A DNA stretch of 64,000 bases, taken from positions 62,001 through 126,000 of the forward strand of contig NZ_WELG01000001.1 of assembly GCF_009184425.1 (NCBI RefSeq), read 5' to 3'. The DNA comes from Flagellimonas olearia. Its GTDB lineage: Bacteria; Bacteroidota; Bacteroidia; Flavobacteriales; Flavobacteriaceae. A program made the position numbers and the translations under genes. The notes below the pieces were generated by a model. That model searched no databases. It was not told the origin of the DNA and worked only from the letters and a program-made list of their open reading frames with translations. This document shows positions 1 to 9,021 of this stretch, piece by piece. Positions within the stretch are counted from its first letter, which is position 1, and the number at the start of each line of letters is the position of its first letter.

Positions 1-148
1 AGTGATAGTCCCCATTTTCAAAATGGAGGTTGTATTGCCCGGTGAATGGGCGTTCCGTTCCCTTTTGTCGTAAAACGTAATATTCTTCGGGGGAAAGGGA
101 TTGTTGCCATTCCTCCTCGGTTTTTTCCATACCGTATTTTTTATCCAT
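1..148 (-). CDS. msrB: Peptide-methionine (R)-S-oxide reductase MsrB, N-terminal part (runs off window)
   Basis: This is the N-terminal 49 codons of a gene that continues beyond the left edge. The minus-strand reading gives a protein opening MDKKYGMEKTEEEW, followed by an LSPEEYYVLRQKGTERPFTG stretch, which is the usual N-terminal helix of the SelR/MsrB fold. MsrB reduces methionine-R-sulfoxide in oxidised proteins. The catalytic cysteine and zinc ligands would lie outside the window. No signal peptide is seen, so this copy is probably cytosolic, unlike the lipoprotein MsrB just upstream (start at 653). The two genes are 13 bp apart and co-directional, so they are likely co-transcribed. ATG at 148 is used; ATG at 130 is an alternative. 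Confidence 0.85.
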   Translation of the reverse strand, partial: MDKKYGMEKTEEEWQQSLSPEEYYVLRQKGTERPFTGQYNLHFENGDYH

Positions 149-161
149 AGAATGGGGTGGT

Positions 162-653
162 TTACTTGCCATCAGGAATAAAATCCAAGGCAATTCCATT
201 GATGCAGTGTCTTTTTCCTGTGGTCTTTTTAGGCCCATCATCAAAAACGTGGCCTAAATGTCCGCCACAGGTGGCACAATGTTCCTCTATTCGGGTAACA
301 CCGTACGAGTTGTCTTCTTCATAGGCCACATTTCCTTCAATCTCACGGTCAAAGCTGGGCCAACCGGTACCGGACCTATATTTGTTTTCACTTCGGAAAA
401 CCGGGGTGCCGCAACCTGCGCAGACATAGGTTCCCTTTTCTTTGTTTTCCAAAAGGTCGCTGGTAAATGCATTTTCGGTAGCCGCTTTACGGAGCACATA
501 ATATTCCACTTCTGTAAGCTCTGCTTTCCACTCCGCATCGGTTTTGGTTACCTTATAGGCGACCTCTTTTTCGGATTCATTTTTCTTTTCCTGCGATATG
601 CCCTTGCACCCTAAACAGGCTAGAAAGGCCACCAAAAACAATTTTTTTCCCAT
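162..653 (-). CDS. msrB: Lipoprotein peptide-methionine (R)-S-oxide reductase MsrB
   Basis: This 163-residue protein reduces methionine-R-sulfoxide. It starts with a hydrophobic signal containing cysteines at 13 and 16, which suggests a lipoprotein exported to the periplasm or outer membrane. The mature part carries both zinc-binding CxxC pairs (Cys78/Cys81 in CAGC, Cys126/Cys129 in CATC), the GHLGHVF motif, and the catalytic Cys150 in RHCING. The usual family motif is RxCINS, so the Ser-to-Gly change is minor. It sits directly upstream of a second, signal-less msrB, giving an exported/cytosolic pair. Length and motif order fit the family well. Confidence 0.93.
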   Translation of the reverse strand: MGKKLFLVAFLACLGCKGISQEKKNESEKEVAYKVTKTDAEWKAELTEVEYYVLRKAATENAFTSDLLENKEKGTYVCAGCGTPVFRSENKYRSGTGWPSFDREIEGNVAYEEDNSYGVTRIEEHCATCGGHLGHVFDDGPKKTTGKRHCINGIALDFIPDGK

Positions 654-713
654 TTTTCTGACTCTTTTAATGAATAGACGCAGTTTTGGCAGTATCCTTT
701 CAAAAATACCATA

Positions 714-750
714 AAAAGAAAAAGTCCCTTCGGAGAAAGGGACTTTTATT
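714..750 (-). terminator. Rho-independent terminator after the collagen-like lipoprotein gene
   Basis: On the minus strand an 11-bp stem (AAAAGTCCCTT / AAGGGACTTTT) with a short loop is followed by a T-rich tract. It lies 20 bp after the stop of the collagen-like lipoprotein gene and before msrB. Confidence 0.8.
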
Positions 751-769
751 CATATTGCGGACTGGAAAA

Positions 770-1348
770 TTACTGTAGTTCCAATTTCTTCACTTGGTCT
801 TCGCCAATACCCAAGGAGGACATTACATTTTCAATATTTGAGGTATCCATTTTTGAGGCATCGGCATATTCACTGGGGATAAAGACAATCCTGAAAAGTT
901 GGTTGTCCGTAAAATCCGTGCTTAGGGTGGAAAGGTCAAAATTTCCATCGATGAACAGTTCCACATCTACATAGGTATGCTCAAAAACATATTGTATGGT
1001 GCCTTCGGGCAGAAAATAGTTTTGTGGAATCTGGCTCCAAACGTCGGCAGTGCTGCCATCATCCAAATCCACGGTTCCGGTATATCGATACACCAAAACG
1101 GCATCTTCCGGAATGGTCTCAAAATCGGTGACGTCACCATAATTGATCAAGGTGCTGAAGAGATTGGCATCTCCATCATAGTCAAAATTTATTCCATCCA
1201 CTTCCACTACTTGTCCTTGGATGCCGTCAAGACCGTCCAAACCGTCCAGGCCATCAAATCCATCCCGGCCAGGAGGGCCTTCTGGGCCTTCGCAGGCAAC
1301 GGTGAACAAGACTATAAAAGCGCCAATAATTGTGTTGAATTTATTCAT
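770..1348 (-). CDS. Collagen-like-repeat lipoprotein of unknown function
   Basis: The 192-residue protein starts MNKFNTIIGAF with a lipobox-like TVAC (Cys19), so it is probably an outer-membrane or surface lipoprotein. Directly after the cysteine come about eight collagen-type Gly-X-Y triplets (GPEGPPGRDG, then repeated GLD), followed by a globular acidic domain of about 140 residues. Lipoproteins with this short collagen stalk are common in Flavobacteriia, and their function is not known to me. An upstream in-frame start at 1408 would add 20 residues before the signal peptide. I prefer ATG at 1348 because the signal then sits at the N terminus. Confidence 0.8.
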   Translation of the reverse strand: MNKFNTIIGAFIVLFTVACEGPEGPPGRDGFDGLDGLDGLDGIQGQVVEVDGINFDYDGDANLFSTLINYGDVTDFETIPEDAVLVYRYTGTVDLDDGSTADVWSQIPQNYFLPEGTIQYVFEHTYVDVELFIDGNFDLSTLSTDFTDNQLFRIVFIPSEYADASKMDTSNIENVMSSLGIGEDQVKKLELQ

Positions 1349-1505
1349 GATTCTTGGTTTTTGATTTGAATTCATCAGGTTTCTTTTTTCATCAAAATCA
1401 AAAAGCATTCCATTTTTTCACCAAGTACAATTTTCTTCGAAAGGATTTGATGAAAATCGTAATCTTGGCCAAGAAGTATTATATTGTGAATACTAAAACA
1501 CAAAT

Positions 1506-3401
1506 ATGTCCAAGGTAGTTGCCCATAGTTTGTTCACGGAGTTTGATATTGACCTTTTTAAGGCGGGAAAACATTTTCGATTGTATGAAAAATTGGGATC
1601 CCACCTTACGGAAGTGGCAGGTGAAAAGGGCACTTACTTTGCGGTTTGGGCGCCATCGGCAAAATCCGTGTCGGTCATTGGGGATTTCAACCATTGGAAC
1701 GCCGATGAACATAAACTCAATGTCCGTTGGGATTCCAGTGGTATTTGGGAGGGATTTATCCCCGGGGTTGACCAAGGCACCAAGTACAAGTACAAAATAC
1801 GGTCGCACAACAATGACATTTCGACCGAAAAGGCGGATCCCTTTGCCCGGTATTGCGAGCAACCACCCAAAACGGCTTCCATGGTCTGGAATGCAGAACA
1901 CAACTGGAAGGATAAAAAATGGATGGACGAACGGGAAAAACACAATGGGTTGGACAGACCTTATTCCGTTTACGAGGTGCATTTGGGTTCTTGGCGAAAA
2001 AAAAATGGCTGGGAATATCTTTCCTATATGGAATTGGCCGATGAGCTTGTGGACTATGTGGACGAAATGGGTTTTACCCATGTGGAGTTCATGCCGGTCA
2101 TGGAATATCCCTATGATCCCTCTTGGGGGTATCAATTAACGGGGTATTTTGCCCCAACCTCCCGATTTGGCAAGCCAGAAGATTTTAAGCTGTTGGTAGA
2201 TAAATTCCATCAAAAGGGCATTGGGGTCATCTTGGATTGGGTACCGTCCCATTTTCCTGAAGATGCCCATGGATTGGGCTTTTTTGACGGTTCCCATCTC
2301 TATGAACATCCAGACCGTAGACGGGGCTATCACCCAGATTGGAAGAGCCTTATTTTCAATTACGGAAGGAATGAGGTCAGGGCCTTTTTGATCAGCAATG
2401 CCGTTTTTTGGTTGGATCAATACCATGTGGATGGACTTCGGGTGGATGCCGTGGCCTCCATGCTCTACTTGGACTATTCACGCGAAGATGGGGAGTGGGA
2501 GCCCAACATCTATGGCAACAATGAAAATTTGGAGGCGATTTCTTTTTTACGGGAAATGAACCAAGAAGTATACGGAAGCTTTAAGGGTGTGCAGACCATC
2601 GCCGAAGAGTCCACTGCCTTTTCCGGGGTGACGAAACCAGTACATTTTGGTGGACTTGGTTTTGGTATGAAATGGATGATGGGTTGGATGCACGATACCT
2701 TGGAGTTCTTTAAAAAAGACCCCATCCACCGTTCCTATGATCTTAATGAGATTACCTTTAGTTTGACCTATGCCTTCACCGAAAATTTTATGTTGCCTTT
2801 TTCCCATGATGAGGTGGTCTATGGAAAGCAATCCCTTTTATACCGTATGCCAGGGGACGAATGGCAGCGTTTTGCCAATTTGAGGATGCTGTTTGGGTAC
2901 ATGTTCACCCACCCGGGAGGAAATCTCCTGTTCATGGGTGGTGAGTTTGGGCAATCTTCGGAGTGGAATTTTCAGGAAAGCTTGGAGTGGCATCTTACCC
3001 AATACGATTTTCATTCTGGAATCCAGAAAGTTATCAAGGATTTGAACAAAATGTACAAAACCAACCCTGCACTGTACGACAAACAGTTCAGTAGCGATGG
3101 ATTTCAATGGATAGAATACAATGATCAGGAGAATACGGTGGTAAGCTATATCCGAAAAGGAAACGACCCTAAGGACGATATGATCGTGGTCTGCAATTTT
3201 ACCCCTGTTCCCCGTGAAAACTATAGGGTTGGGGTTCCCAAGAACTCCCAATTAAAGTTGATTTTTAATAGCGATGATACCAAGTATTCGGGAAGTGGAA
3301 TGGGCAAAAAAACACTCAAGCCGGGAAAAACGTCTTGGAACGGACATTTGCAATCCGTTTTGATGACACTTCCGCCCTTATCCATCGTTGTCTACAAATA
3401 G
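1506..3401 (+). CDS. glgB: 1,4-alpha-glucan branching enzyme (GH13)
   Basis: This 631-residue enzyme makes alpha-1,6 branches in glycogen. The N-terminal third holds a CBM48-type domain (WAPSAKSVSVIGDFNHW). The GH13 barrel follows, with region I around residue 243 (DWVPSHF), the nucleophile Asp near 314 in GLRVDAVAS, the acid/base Glu near 367 in TIAEEST, and the transition-state Asp near 435 in SHDEVV. The C-terminal all-beta domain completes the usual architecture. Length is normal for the shorter GlgB group. No glgA, glgC or glgP lies nearby. The next gene, 96 bp downstream on the same strand, is a GH31 alpha-glucosidase, so the pair may serve alpha-glucan remodelling. Confidence 0.96.
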   Translation: MSKVVAHSLFTEFDIDLFKAGKHFRLYEKLGSHLTEVAGEKGTYFAVWAPSAKSVSVIGDFNHWNADEHKLNVRWDSSGIWEGFIPGVDQGTKYKYKIRSHNNDISTEKADPFARYCEQPPKTASMVWNAEHNWKDKKWMDEREKHNGLDRPYSVYEVHLGSWRKKNGWEYLSYMELADELVDYVDEMGFTHVEFMPVMEYPYDPSWGYQLTGYFAPTSRFGKPEDFKLLVDKFHQKGIGVILDWVPSHFPEDAHGLGFFDGSHLYEHPDRRRGYHPDWKSLIFNYGRNEVRAFLISNAVFWLDQYHVDGLRVDAVASMLYLDYSREDGEWEPNIYGNNENLEAISFLREMNQEVYGSFKGVQTIAEESTAFSGVTKPVHFGGLGFGMKWMMGWMHDTLEFFKKDPIHRSYDLNEITFSLTYAFTENFMLPFSHDEVVYGKQSLLYRMPGDEWQRFANLRMLFGYMFTHPGGNLLFMGGEFGQSSEWNFQESLEWHLTQYDFHSGIQKVIKDLNKMYKTNPALYDKQFSSDGFQWIEYNDQENTVVSYIRKGNDPKDDMIVVCNFTPVPRENYRVGVPKNSQLKLIFNSDDTKYSGSGMGKKTLKPGKTSWNGHLQSVLMTLPPLSIVVYK

Positions 3402-3497
3402 CGGCCAAACTATAACGATATAGTGGCGTGTTGTTCAAAACATCTTTTTATTTTGTCCGCCTAAAGTATTTCTTTTGTTAGTCTCAACAAACTGAAG

Positions 3498-5897
3498 ATG
3501 ATAACCAACACTGAAATAGAGAAACGGGGCAATCAGCACCCAAATCATATTGTAGACTTTAAACAGGAGAACCGAAAACTCCTTTTTACCACCCAGAACG
3601 GGGTTATTTTGGAAGTGTCCATTTTACGGGATAGTGTGGTACGGTTTCGGTATGCTACCGAGCATGTTTTTGAACCGGATTTCTCCTACGCCATCAGCAA
3701 TGACGTAAATACGGGATTCAATCAACTTGAGGTTCAGGAAGAGATTCCGGAATATGTGGTTATCACCAATAAAATCAAGATTTATATCAATAAGTCCAAT
3801 CTCAAGGTCCAGATAACGGATTTGGAAGACAATGTGCTCAACGAGGATGAGCTGGGATTTCATTGGGAAGAGAACTATGATTACGGGGGTAATGTAGTGA
3901 AAATGAGTAAGATATGTCATTCCGGGGAAAGCTATTACGGCATGGGGGACAAGGCTTCGCATACCAACCTGAAGGGCAAGCGATTGAACAATTGGGTAAC
4001 GGATTCCTATGCCTATGGTAAGGACCAGGAGCCATTGTACAAAGCCATTCCCTTTTATGTGGGGCTCAAGGAAAGTGTCGCTTACGGTATCTTTTTTGAC
4101 AATTCTTTCAGCACCTATTTTGATTTTGCCAATGAAAAAAGGAACGTGACCAGTTTTTGGGCCGATGGGGGGGAGATGAACTATTATTTTTTCTACGGAC
4201 CCAAAATGAGCCAAGTGGTGGAAGCCTATACCGATTTGACCGGTGTTCCGGAATTACCACCCCTTTGGGCCTTGGGTTTCCATCAATCCAAATGGAGCTA
4301 TTACCCAGAACGAAACGTAAAAAAAATCGCCGCTACCTTTAGAAAACTCAATATTCCCTGCGATGCCATTTATCTGGACATTGATTATATGGAGGGGTTT
4401 AGATGCTTTACTTGGAACAACCGCTATTTCCCCAATCCCAAGAAAATGGTGCAAGACTTGGAAAAAGATGGTTTTAAGGTGGTTACCATGATTGATCCCG
4501 GAATCAAGATCGACCGGGATTATTGGGTATACCAGCAGGCTATGGATCATGGCTTTTTCTGCAGAAGGGCAGATGGCCCCCACTTTAAGGGAAAAGTATG
4601 GCCAGGGGAATGTAAATTTCCAGATTTCACCAACCCCGAAGTTCGGGAATGGTGGGCAGGTCTGTACAAGGAAATGATAGCTGAGATAGGGGTGCGTGGG
4701 GTTTGGAACGATATGAATGAACCTGCCATTATGGAAGTTCCCTCCAAAACGGCCAATTTGGACGTGCGTCACGATTACGATGGCCATCCCTGTAGCCATA
4801 GAAAGGCGCATAATGTGTATGGGATGCAAATGGTAAGGGCCACATATGATGGGGTTAAGAAATACACCTTTCCAAGAAGACCTTTTGTGTTGACAAGGGC
4901 CGCATATTCAGGAACACAGCGCTATTGTGCTACATGGACCGGGGACAACGTGGCAACTTGGGAACACCTATGGATCGCCAATGTACAGATGCAACGGATG
5001 TGTATGAGTGGATATTCCTTTGTAGGGTCGGATATTGGCGGTTTTGCCGAACAGCCCAACGGCGAATTGTTTGCCCGATGGGTACAGTTGGCCATTTTCC
5101 ATCCCTTCTGTCGGGTACATTCAAGCGGGGACCACGGGGATCAGGAACCTTGGTCCTTTGGAGAGGAAATCACCAATATTGTTAGAAAATATATAGAGCT
5201 TCGCTATCAATTGTTGCCCTATCTCTATACCATGTTCTACAAGTATATCAATAACGGTATGCCCATGCTGCAATCTTTGGTTTTTTATGATCAAGAGGAT
5301 TCCCAGACCCACTTTAGAACCGATGAGTTCCTGTTTGGGGAGCATATGCTGGTATGTCCGGTACAAGAACCCAATGCGCAGGGTAGGCGCATGTACTTTC
5401 CAAGGGGAAATTGGTACAGCTATTGGACGGACGAAGTGATTGAAGGAGGAGTTGAAAGATGGGTGCCTGCAGAAATCTATAAGATTCCACTTTACGTAAA
5501 AGAAGGGGCCATGATACCAAAATATCCGGTGCAGCAGTATGTAGGTGAAAAGGAAATCAAAGAATTAAGGATCGATGTCTATTACAAGGAAGGTATAGAA
5601 AATTCCAGCGTGTATGAGGACCAGCAAGACGGATATGACTATAAGAAAGGAAGATTTAGTCTTAGAAAGTTCAGGTTGAGAGGTAAGGAGAACGAGTTGA
5701 TCATTCAACAGTTCAAGGATGGAAACTTCACCACTTCTTATAACACTTTTAAACTGAATTTTCACGGTCTACCCTTCACCATTGGAACTGTAGAGGTGGA
5801 TAATGAGGAAGTTGACTTTTCGGAAATCAAATTGAATGGTAACAACTCCATAGAGGTGACCAAGGATTTCACGGAACTCCACCTGATCGGAAAATAA
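3498..5897 (+). CDS. GH31 family alpha-glucosidase
   Basis: A 799-residue glycoside hydrolase of family 31, which hydrolyses terminal alpha-linked glucose or related sugars. The catalytic nucleophile is the Asp near residue 405 in WNDMNEP, and the general acid/base is the Asp near 483 in TWTGDN. An N-terminal beta-sandwich (about 1-240), the TIM barrel (about 250-590) and C-terminal beta domains are recognisable. The substrate-side LDIDYM motif is also present. No signal peptide is visible, so it is probably cytoplasmic and could act on maltodextrins released in glycogen turnover with the neighbouring branching enzyme. Substrate specificity (glucosidase versus xylosidase) cannot be fixed from motifs alone. 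Confidence 0.93.
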   Translation: MITNTEIEKRGNQHPNHIVDFKQENRKLLFTTQNGVILEVSILRDSVVRFRYATEHVFEPDFSYAISNDVNTGFNQLEVQEEIPEYVVITNKIKIYINKSNLKVQITDLEDNVLNEDELGFHWEENYDYGGNVVKMSKICHSGESYYGMGDKASHTNLKGKRLNNWVTDSYAYGKDQEPLYKAIPFYVGLKESVAYGIFFDNSFSTYFDFANEKRNVTSFWADGGEMNYYFFYGPKMSQVVEAYTDLTGVPELPPLWALGFHQSKWSYYPERNVKKIAATFRKLNIPCDAIYLDIDYMEGFRCFTWNNRYFPNPKKMVQDLEKDGFKVVTMIDPGIKIDRDYWVYQQAMDHGFFCRRADGPHFKGKVWPGECKFPDFTNPEVREWWAGLYKEMIAEIGVRGVWNDMNEPAIMEVPSKTANLDVRHDYDGHPCSHRKAHNVYGMQMVRATYDGVKKYTFPRRPFVLTRAAYSGTQRYCATWTGDNVATWEHLWIANVQMQRMCMSGYSFVGSDIGGFAEQPNGELFARWVQLAIFHPFCRVHSSGDHGDQEPWSFGEEITNIVRKYIELRYQLLPYLYTMFYKYINNGMPMLQSLVFYDQEDSQTHFRTDEFLFGEHMLVCPVQEPNAQGRRMYFPRGNWYSYWTDEVIEGGVERWVPAEIYKIPLYVKEGAMIPKYPVQQYVGEKEIKELRIDVYYKEGIENSSVYEDQQDGYDYKKGRFSLRKFRLRGKENELIIQQFKDGNFTTSYNTFKLNFHGLPFTIGTVEVDNEEVDFSEIKLNGNNSIEVTKDFTELHLIGK

Positions 5898-5936
5898 TTT
5901 TTTGTACTTTTCCTAGACTAAACACTCACACATATT

Positions 5937-6746
5937 ATGAAACGATTTATTCTTACCGCCTCCATTTTTTTGGTAGTTGCTGCGTGTAAAACAAATCCAT
6001 TTACGGGGAAGAGCACATTGAATTTCTACCCCAATAGTCAAATTTTTCCCATGGCCTTTGCCCAGTACGATCAGTTTTTGGGCGAGAACAAGGTGATTAC
6101 GGGAACATCGGATGCGCAAATGATTGCCCGGGTGGGCCAACGGATTGCCTCTGCGGCGGAACGCTGGTTGGATTCCAATGGCTATCCTGGCTACCTTAAG
6201 GATTACAAATGGGAATACAATTTGGTGCAGGATGAAACCGTCAACGCTTGGTGTATGCCTGGAGGAAAAATTGTGTTTTACACTGGAATTTTACCTATAG
6301 CCCAAGGGGAAACCGGAGTAGCAGTGGTAATGGGCCATGAAGTGGCACATGCCTTGGCAGATCATGGAGCACAACGAATGAGTGCCGGTATGGTACAGCA
6401 GATTGGGGCTGTGGCCGGGAATGTGGCCATACAGGATCCTGAAAAGCGGAACATGTTCAACCAGGCTTATGGATTGGGATCTACTTTGGGGGTTATGCTC
6501 CCCTTCAGTAGAGGTCATGAAACCGAAGCCGATAGGATTGGACTACAGATTATGGCCATTGCAGGATATAATCCTGATGAGGCTGCCAATCTGTGGAGAC
6601 GGATGAAAGAAAAATCAGGGGGACAGGCCCCTCCAGAATTTATGAGCACACACCCCTCCAACGATACCAGAATCCAAAATTTGACCGCTTGGGCACCAGC
6701 TGCCAAACAAGAAGCAAGAAAGTTTGGGGTAACCTCATTTAAATAA
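5937..6746 (+). CDS. M48-family zinc metalloprotease lipoprotein
   Basis: The 269-residue protein has a signal with a lipobox-like VAAC (Cys17), so it is likely a periplasm-facing lipoprotein. The M48 zinc motif HEVAH is near residue 134, and the third ligand Glu lies in GHETEADRIG near 197. These are the hallmarks of the Oma1/BepA/LoiP-like group of membrane-associated proteases that act on misfolded envelope proteins. The C-terminal TPR region found in E. coli BepA is absent. It follows the GH31 gene by 39 bp on the same strand but is functionally unrelated to it. Confidence 0.92.
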   Translation: MKRFILTASIFLVVAACKTNPFTGKSTLNFYPNSQIFPMAFAQYDQFLGENKVITGTSDAQMIARVGQRIASAAERWLDSNGYPGYLKDYKWEYNLVQDETVNAWCMPGGKIVFYTGILPIAQGETGVAVVMGHEVAHALADHGAQRMSAGMVQQIGAVAGNVAIQDPEKRNMFNQAYGLGSTLGVMLPFSRGHETEADRIGLQIMAIAGYNPDEAANLWRRMKEKSGGQAPPEFMSTHPSNDTRIQNLTAWAPAAKQEARKFGVTSFK

Positions 6747-6762
6747 ATTGATTGATAACATA

Positions 6763-6837
6763 AAGATGTCATTTCGAATACGTTAAAAGACCTATTTTTA
6801 TCTGCGATGGGTCTTTTAGCCATCGGGATGACATCTT
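6763..6837. repeat. Nested inverted repeat (REP-like palindromic unit)
   Basis: A 75-bp unit between the M48 protease gene and the MFS gene. The outer arms AAGATGTCAT and ATGACATCTT pair perfectly over 10 bp. An inner stem of about 11 bp pairs GTTAAAAGACC with GGTCTTTTAGC. It resembles the GTCATTTCGA-type palindromic intergenic units I associate with flavobacterial genomes, and it may also act as a bidirectional terminator. Only one copy is seen in the window. Confidence 0.55.
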
Positions 6838-6855
6838 CTTTTATAGACATTATTC

Positions 6856-8181
6856 ATGGCACAGGCATTGGCATTAAAAGGAAGTAAAAAACTATTGAAC
6901 GCGTGGGCGTTTTATGATTGGGCCAATTCCGTATACAGTTTGGTCATTTCCTCGGCCATTTTCCCTATTTTCTATGGAGCCCTGTTCCGGGTAGCGGGTA
7001 TAGAGCGAGTGGTCATATTTGGAGGAGAGATAGCCAGGGCCCCGTTGATCAGTTATGTGACCTCCCTCGCTTTTGTGTTCATTGCCATTGTAACCCCATT
7101 GGTTTCGGGGATTGCCGATTATTTGGGGAATAAAAGATTGTTCCTGAAATTTTTCTGTTACCTCGGTGCCTTGTCGTGTATCGGTTTGTACTGGTTTTCA
7201 TTGGAAAACATCTATTTCGGACTAGTATGCTATTTCTTTGGCTTGGTCGGCTTTTGGGTGAGTTTCGCCATCAACAATTCCTATTTGCCGGATATAGCCT
7301 TTCCGGAACAGCAGGATGGAATCAGTGCCAAAGGATTTTCATTGGGGTATGTGGGTAGTGTTATTTTGTTGATATTCAATCTAACCATGGTAATGCAGCC
7401 TGATGTCTTCGGCATAACGGACAATGGGGGTGAAGTGGCCGAAATCAAGGCGATGAAATATTCGTTTATTTCCGTGGGGATATGGTGGATACTTTTCAGT
7501 CAATACACCTTTGCCCACCTGCCAAAAGGCTATAAGCGGGAAGGGGAACGAAAAAATATAGTACTCAACGGTTTTAGGGAGTTAAAGAACGTTTGGCACC
7601 AATTGGGGGAAAACACAAGATTAAAGCGGTATTTAGGTGCTTTTTTTGTCTACAGTATGGCCGTTCAGACCATTATGCTCATCGCTACTTATTTTGGGGA
7701 AGAAGAAATCACCTGGGGCTCGGATAGTGAGCGTACCACAGGGTTGATCATCAGTATTTTGGTAATCCAGATTGTGGCCATTTTTGGAGCTACCGTCACG
7801 GCGAGGGTCTCAAAAAAGTATGGAAACATCAATACCCTTATGGTCATCAATTGCATATGGGTGGCCTTGTGTGTGTATGCTTATTTCTTGCAAACCCCAA
7901 TGGATTTTTACATTGCGGCTAGTTTTGTTGGGGTGGTCATGGGGGGAATCCAAGCCCTGTCCCGATCTACCTATTCCAAGTTTTTGCCCGAAACCACCGA
8001 TACCACATCCTTTTTCAGTTTTTATGATGTGGCCGAAAAAATAGGAATCATCATCGGTACATTCTTGTACGGAGCCGTGGCCCAACTCACGGGGAGTATG
8101 CGGAACAGTACCATCTTTTTGGGCTTGTTCTTTTTGATAGGAATTTACCTGTTGACCAGGGTCAATAGCGCCAGAAAATAG
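6856..8181 (+). CDS. MFS transporter of the UMF1/Atg22-like family
   Basis: A 441-residue integral membrane protein with about twelve hydrophobic segments. The N-terminal WAFYDWANSVY signature is typical of the UMF1 (Atg22-like) branch of the major facilitator superfamily, and GGIQALSRSTYSK in the second half is the matching C-terminal signature. Members are proposed to export small molecules such as amino acids, but the bacterial substrate is unknown. The gene stands alone between a palindromic unit and a strong bidirectional terminator shared with the convergent DUF2807 gene. Confidence 0.9.
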   Translation: MAQALALKGSKKLLNAWAFYDWANSVYSLVISSAIFPIFYGALFRVAGIERVVIFGGEIARAPLISYVTSLAFVFIAIVTPLVSGIADYLGNKRLFLKFFCYLGALSCIGLYWFSLENIYFGLVCYFFGLVGFWVSFAINNSYLPDIAFPEQQDGISAKGFSLGYVGSVILLIFNLTMVMQPDVFGITDNGGEVAEIKAMKYSFISVGIWWILFSQYTFAHLPKGYKREGERKNIVLNGFRELKNVWHQLGENTRLKRYLGAFFVYSMAVQTIMLIATYFGEEEITWGSDSERTTGLIISILVIQIVAIFGATVTARVSKKYGNINTLMVINCIWVALCVYAYFLQTPMDFYIAASFVGVVMGGIQALSRSTYSKFLPETTDTTSFFSFYDVAEKIGIIIGTFLYGAVAQLTGSMRNSTIFLGLFFLIGIYLLTRVNSARK

Positions 8182-8202
8182 AAAACATCACACATTATAC
8201 AC

Positions 8203-8232
8203 AAAAGGCCCCGACATTTGTCGGGGCCTTTT
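8203..8232. terminator. Bidirectional terminator
   Basis: A perfect 14-bp stem (AAAAGGCCCCGACA / TGTCGGGGCCTTTT) with a 2-base loop separates the convergent MFS and DUF2807 genes. A-runs and T-runs on both sides let it work in both directions. Confidence 0.9.
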
Positions 8233-8259
8233 GGTTTCTTGATTGATGGCTAAACTCCT

Positions 8260-8985
8260 TTATCCTTTTGAAATATCTCCGGAGCCTGATGATTTACTGT
8301 CTATTTTCTTGGGATTGCCTTGGTAGCTAATATCGCCTGAACCGGAGACCCTAGCCTGTATGGATTCATTTGCGGTAACCCTGACATCGGCAGAACCGGA
8401 AACCGCAACGGTAACGAAATCGGCCTCAAGTTCATAGGCCTTTACGTCCCCGGAACCGGATACTTGGATGTCCAGATCAGTGGTTTTACCGGACAGATTG
8501 ATGTCACCCGAGCCTGATAGGGCGGCGTTCACACTTTTGGCGTTTACGGTCAGAGAAACGTCGCCAGACCCAGAAATCCTAGTGCTGAAATCATTGGCTG
8601 CCAAAGTGGTTTTGCCTACAATATCCCCAGAACCGGATAGCGATACCGAACTTATGGATTCAACGGGTACAGTGATTCGGATTCCCTTGCCCCATGAAGA
8701 GGGTTTTAGGTTTACTCCTTTTTCCACTTTAATGAGTAAAGTGCCGTTCTTGACTTCGGTTTTAATGTGTTCCAATAAATTGGATTCCCCTTCAAGGGTA
8801 AGTTCCCCTTCTTTGCCGGATACTAGGTCCACATCGAACCAACCGGCCAAGGCCACCTCGTCATAATCGCCCACCGAACGTTCAATGGTTACGATGTTGC
8901 CATCCCCATTGATGCGTTTTCCCCATTGGGCGTTGGTGGTGGCTACGGCACAAAATGCCAGTGTTAATGTGATGAGTTTTTTCAT
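8260..8985 (-). CDS. DUF2807 (GIN-type adhesin head) secreted protein
   Basis: The 241-residue protein has a clear signal peptide (MKKLITLTLAFCAVATTNAQ). It then shows many short beta-strand units ending in SGSGDI/V-type turns, spaced about 18-22 residues apart, as expected for the right-handed beta-helix of the DUF2807 'putative auto-transporter adhesin head GIN' family. The function is not established; a cell-envelope or stress role is usually proposed. It is the last gene of a four-gene operon headed by an ECF sigma factor, which suggests it is an output or sensor-side component of that regulon. Confidence 0.9.
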   Translation of the reverse strand: MKKLITLTLAFCAVATTNAQWGKRINGDGNIVTIERSVGDYDEVALAGWFDVDLVSGKEGELTLEGESNLLEHIKTEVKNGTLLIKVEKGVNLKPSSWGKGIRITVPVESISSVSLSGSGDIVGKTTLAANDFSTRISGSGDVSLTVNAKSVNAALSGSGDINLSGKTTDLDIQVSGSGDVKAYELEADFVTVAVSGSADVRVTANESIQARVSGSGDISYQGNPKKIDSKSSGSGDISKG

Positions 8986-9021
8986 GATTGTGTTTTTAGT
9001 TTTGTTCTTTGATTTGATTTA

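Noticed and set aside
3402-3440. Hairpin ACTATA-TATAGT after glgB as terminator
   Set aside because: The stem is only 6 bp, AT-rich, and has no T-run; not strong enough to call.
8468-8866. Repeated Ser/Gly/Asp codons in the DUF2807 gene as a possible tandem DNA repeat
   Set aside because: The repetition is at protein level (beta-helix turns), with diverged DNA and variable spacing; it is a structural feature of the family, not a mobile or CRISPR-like repeat.
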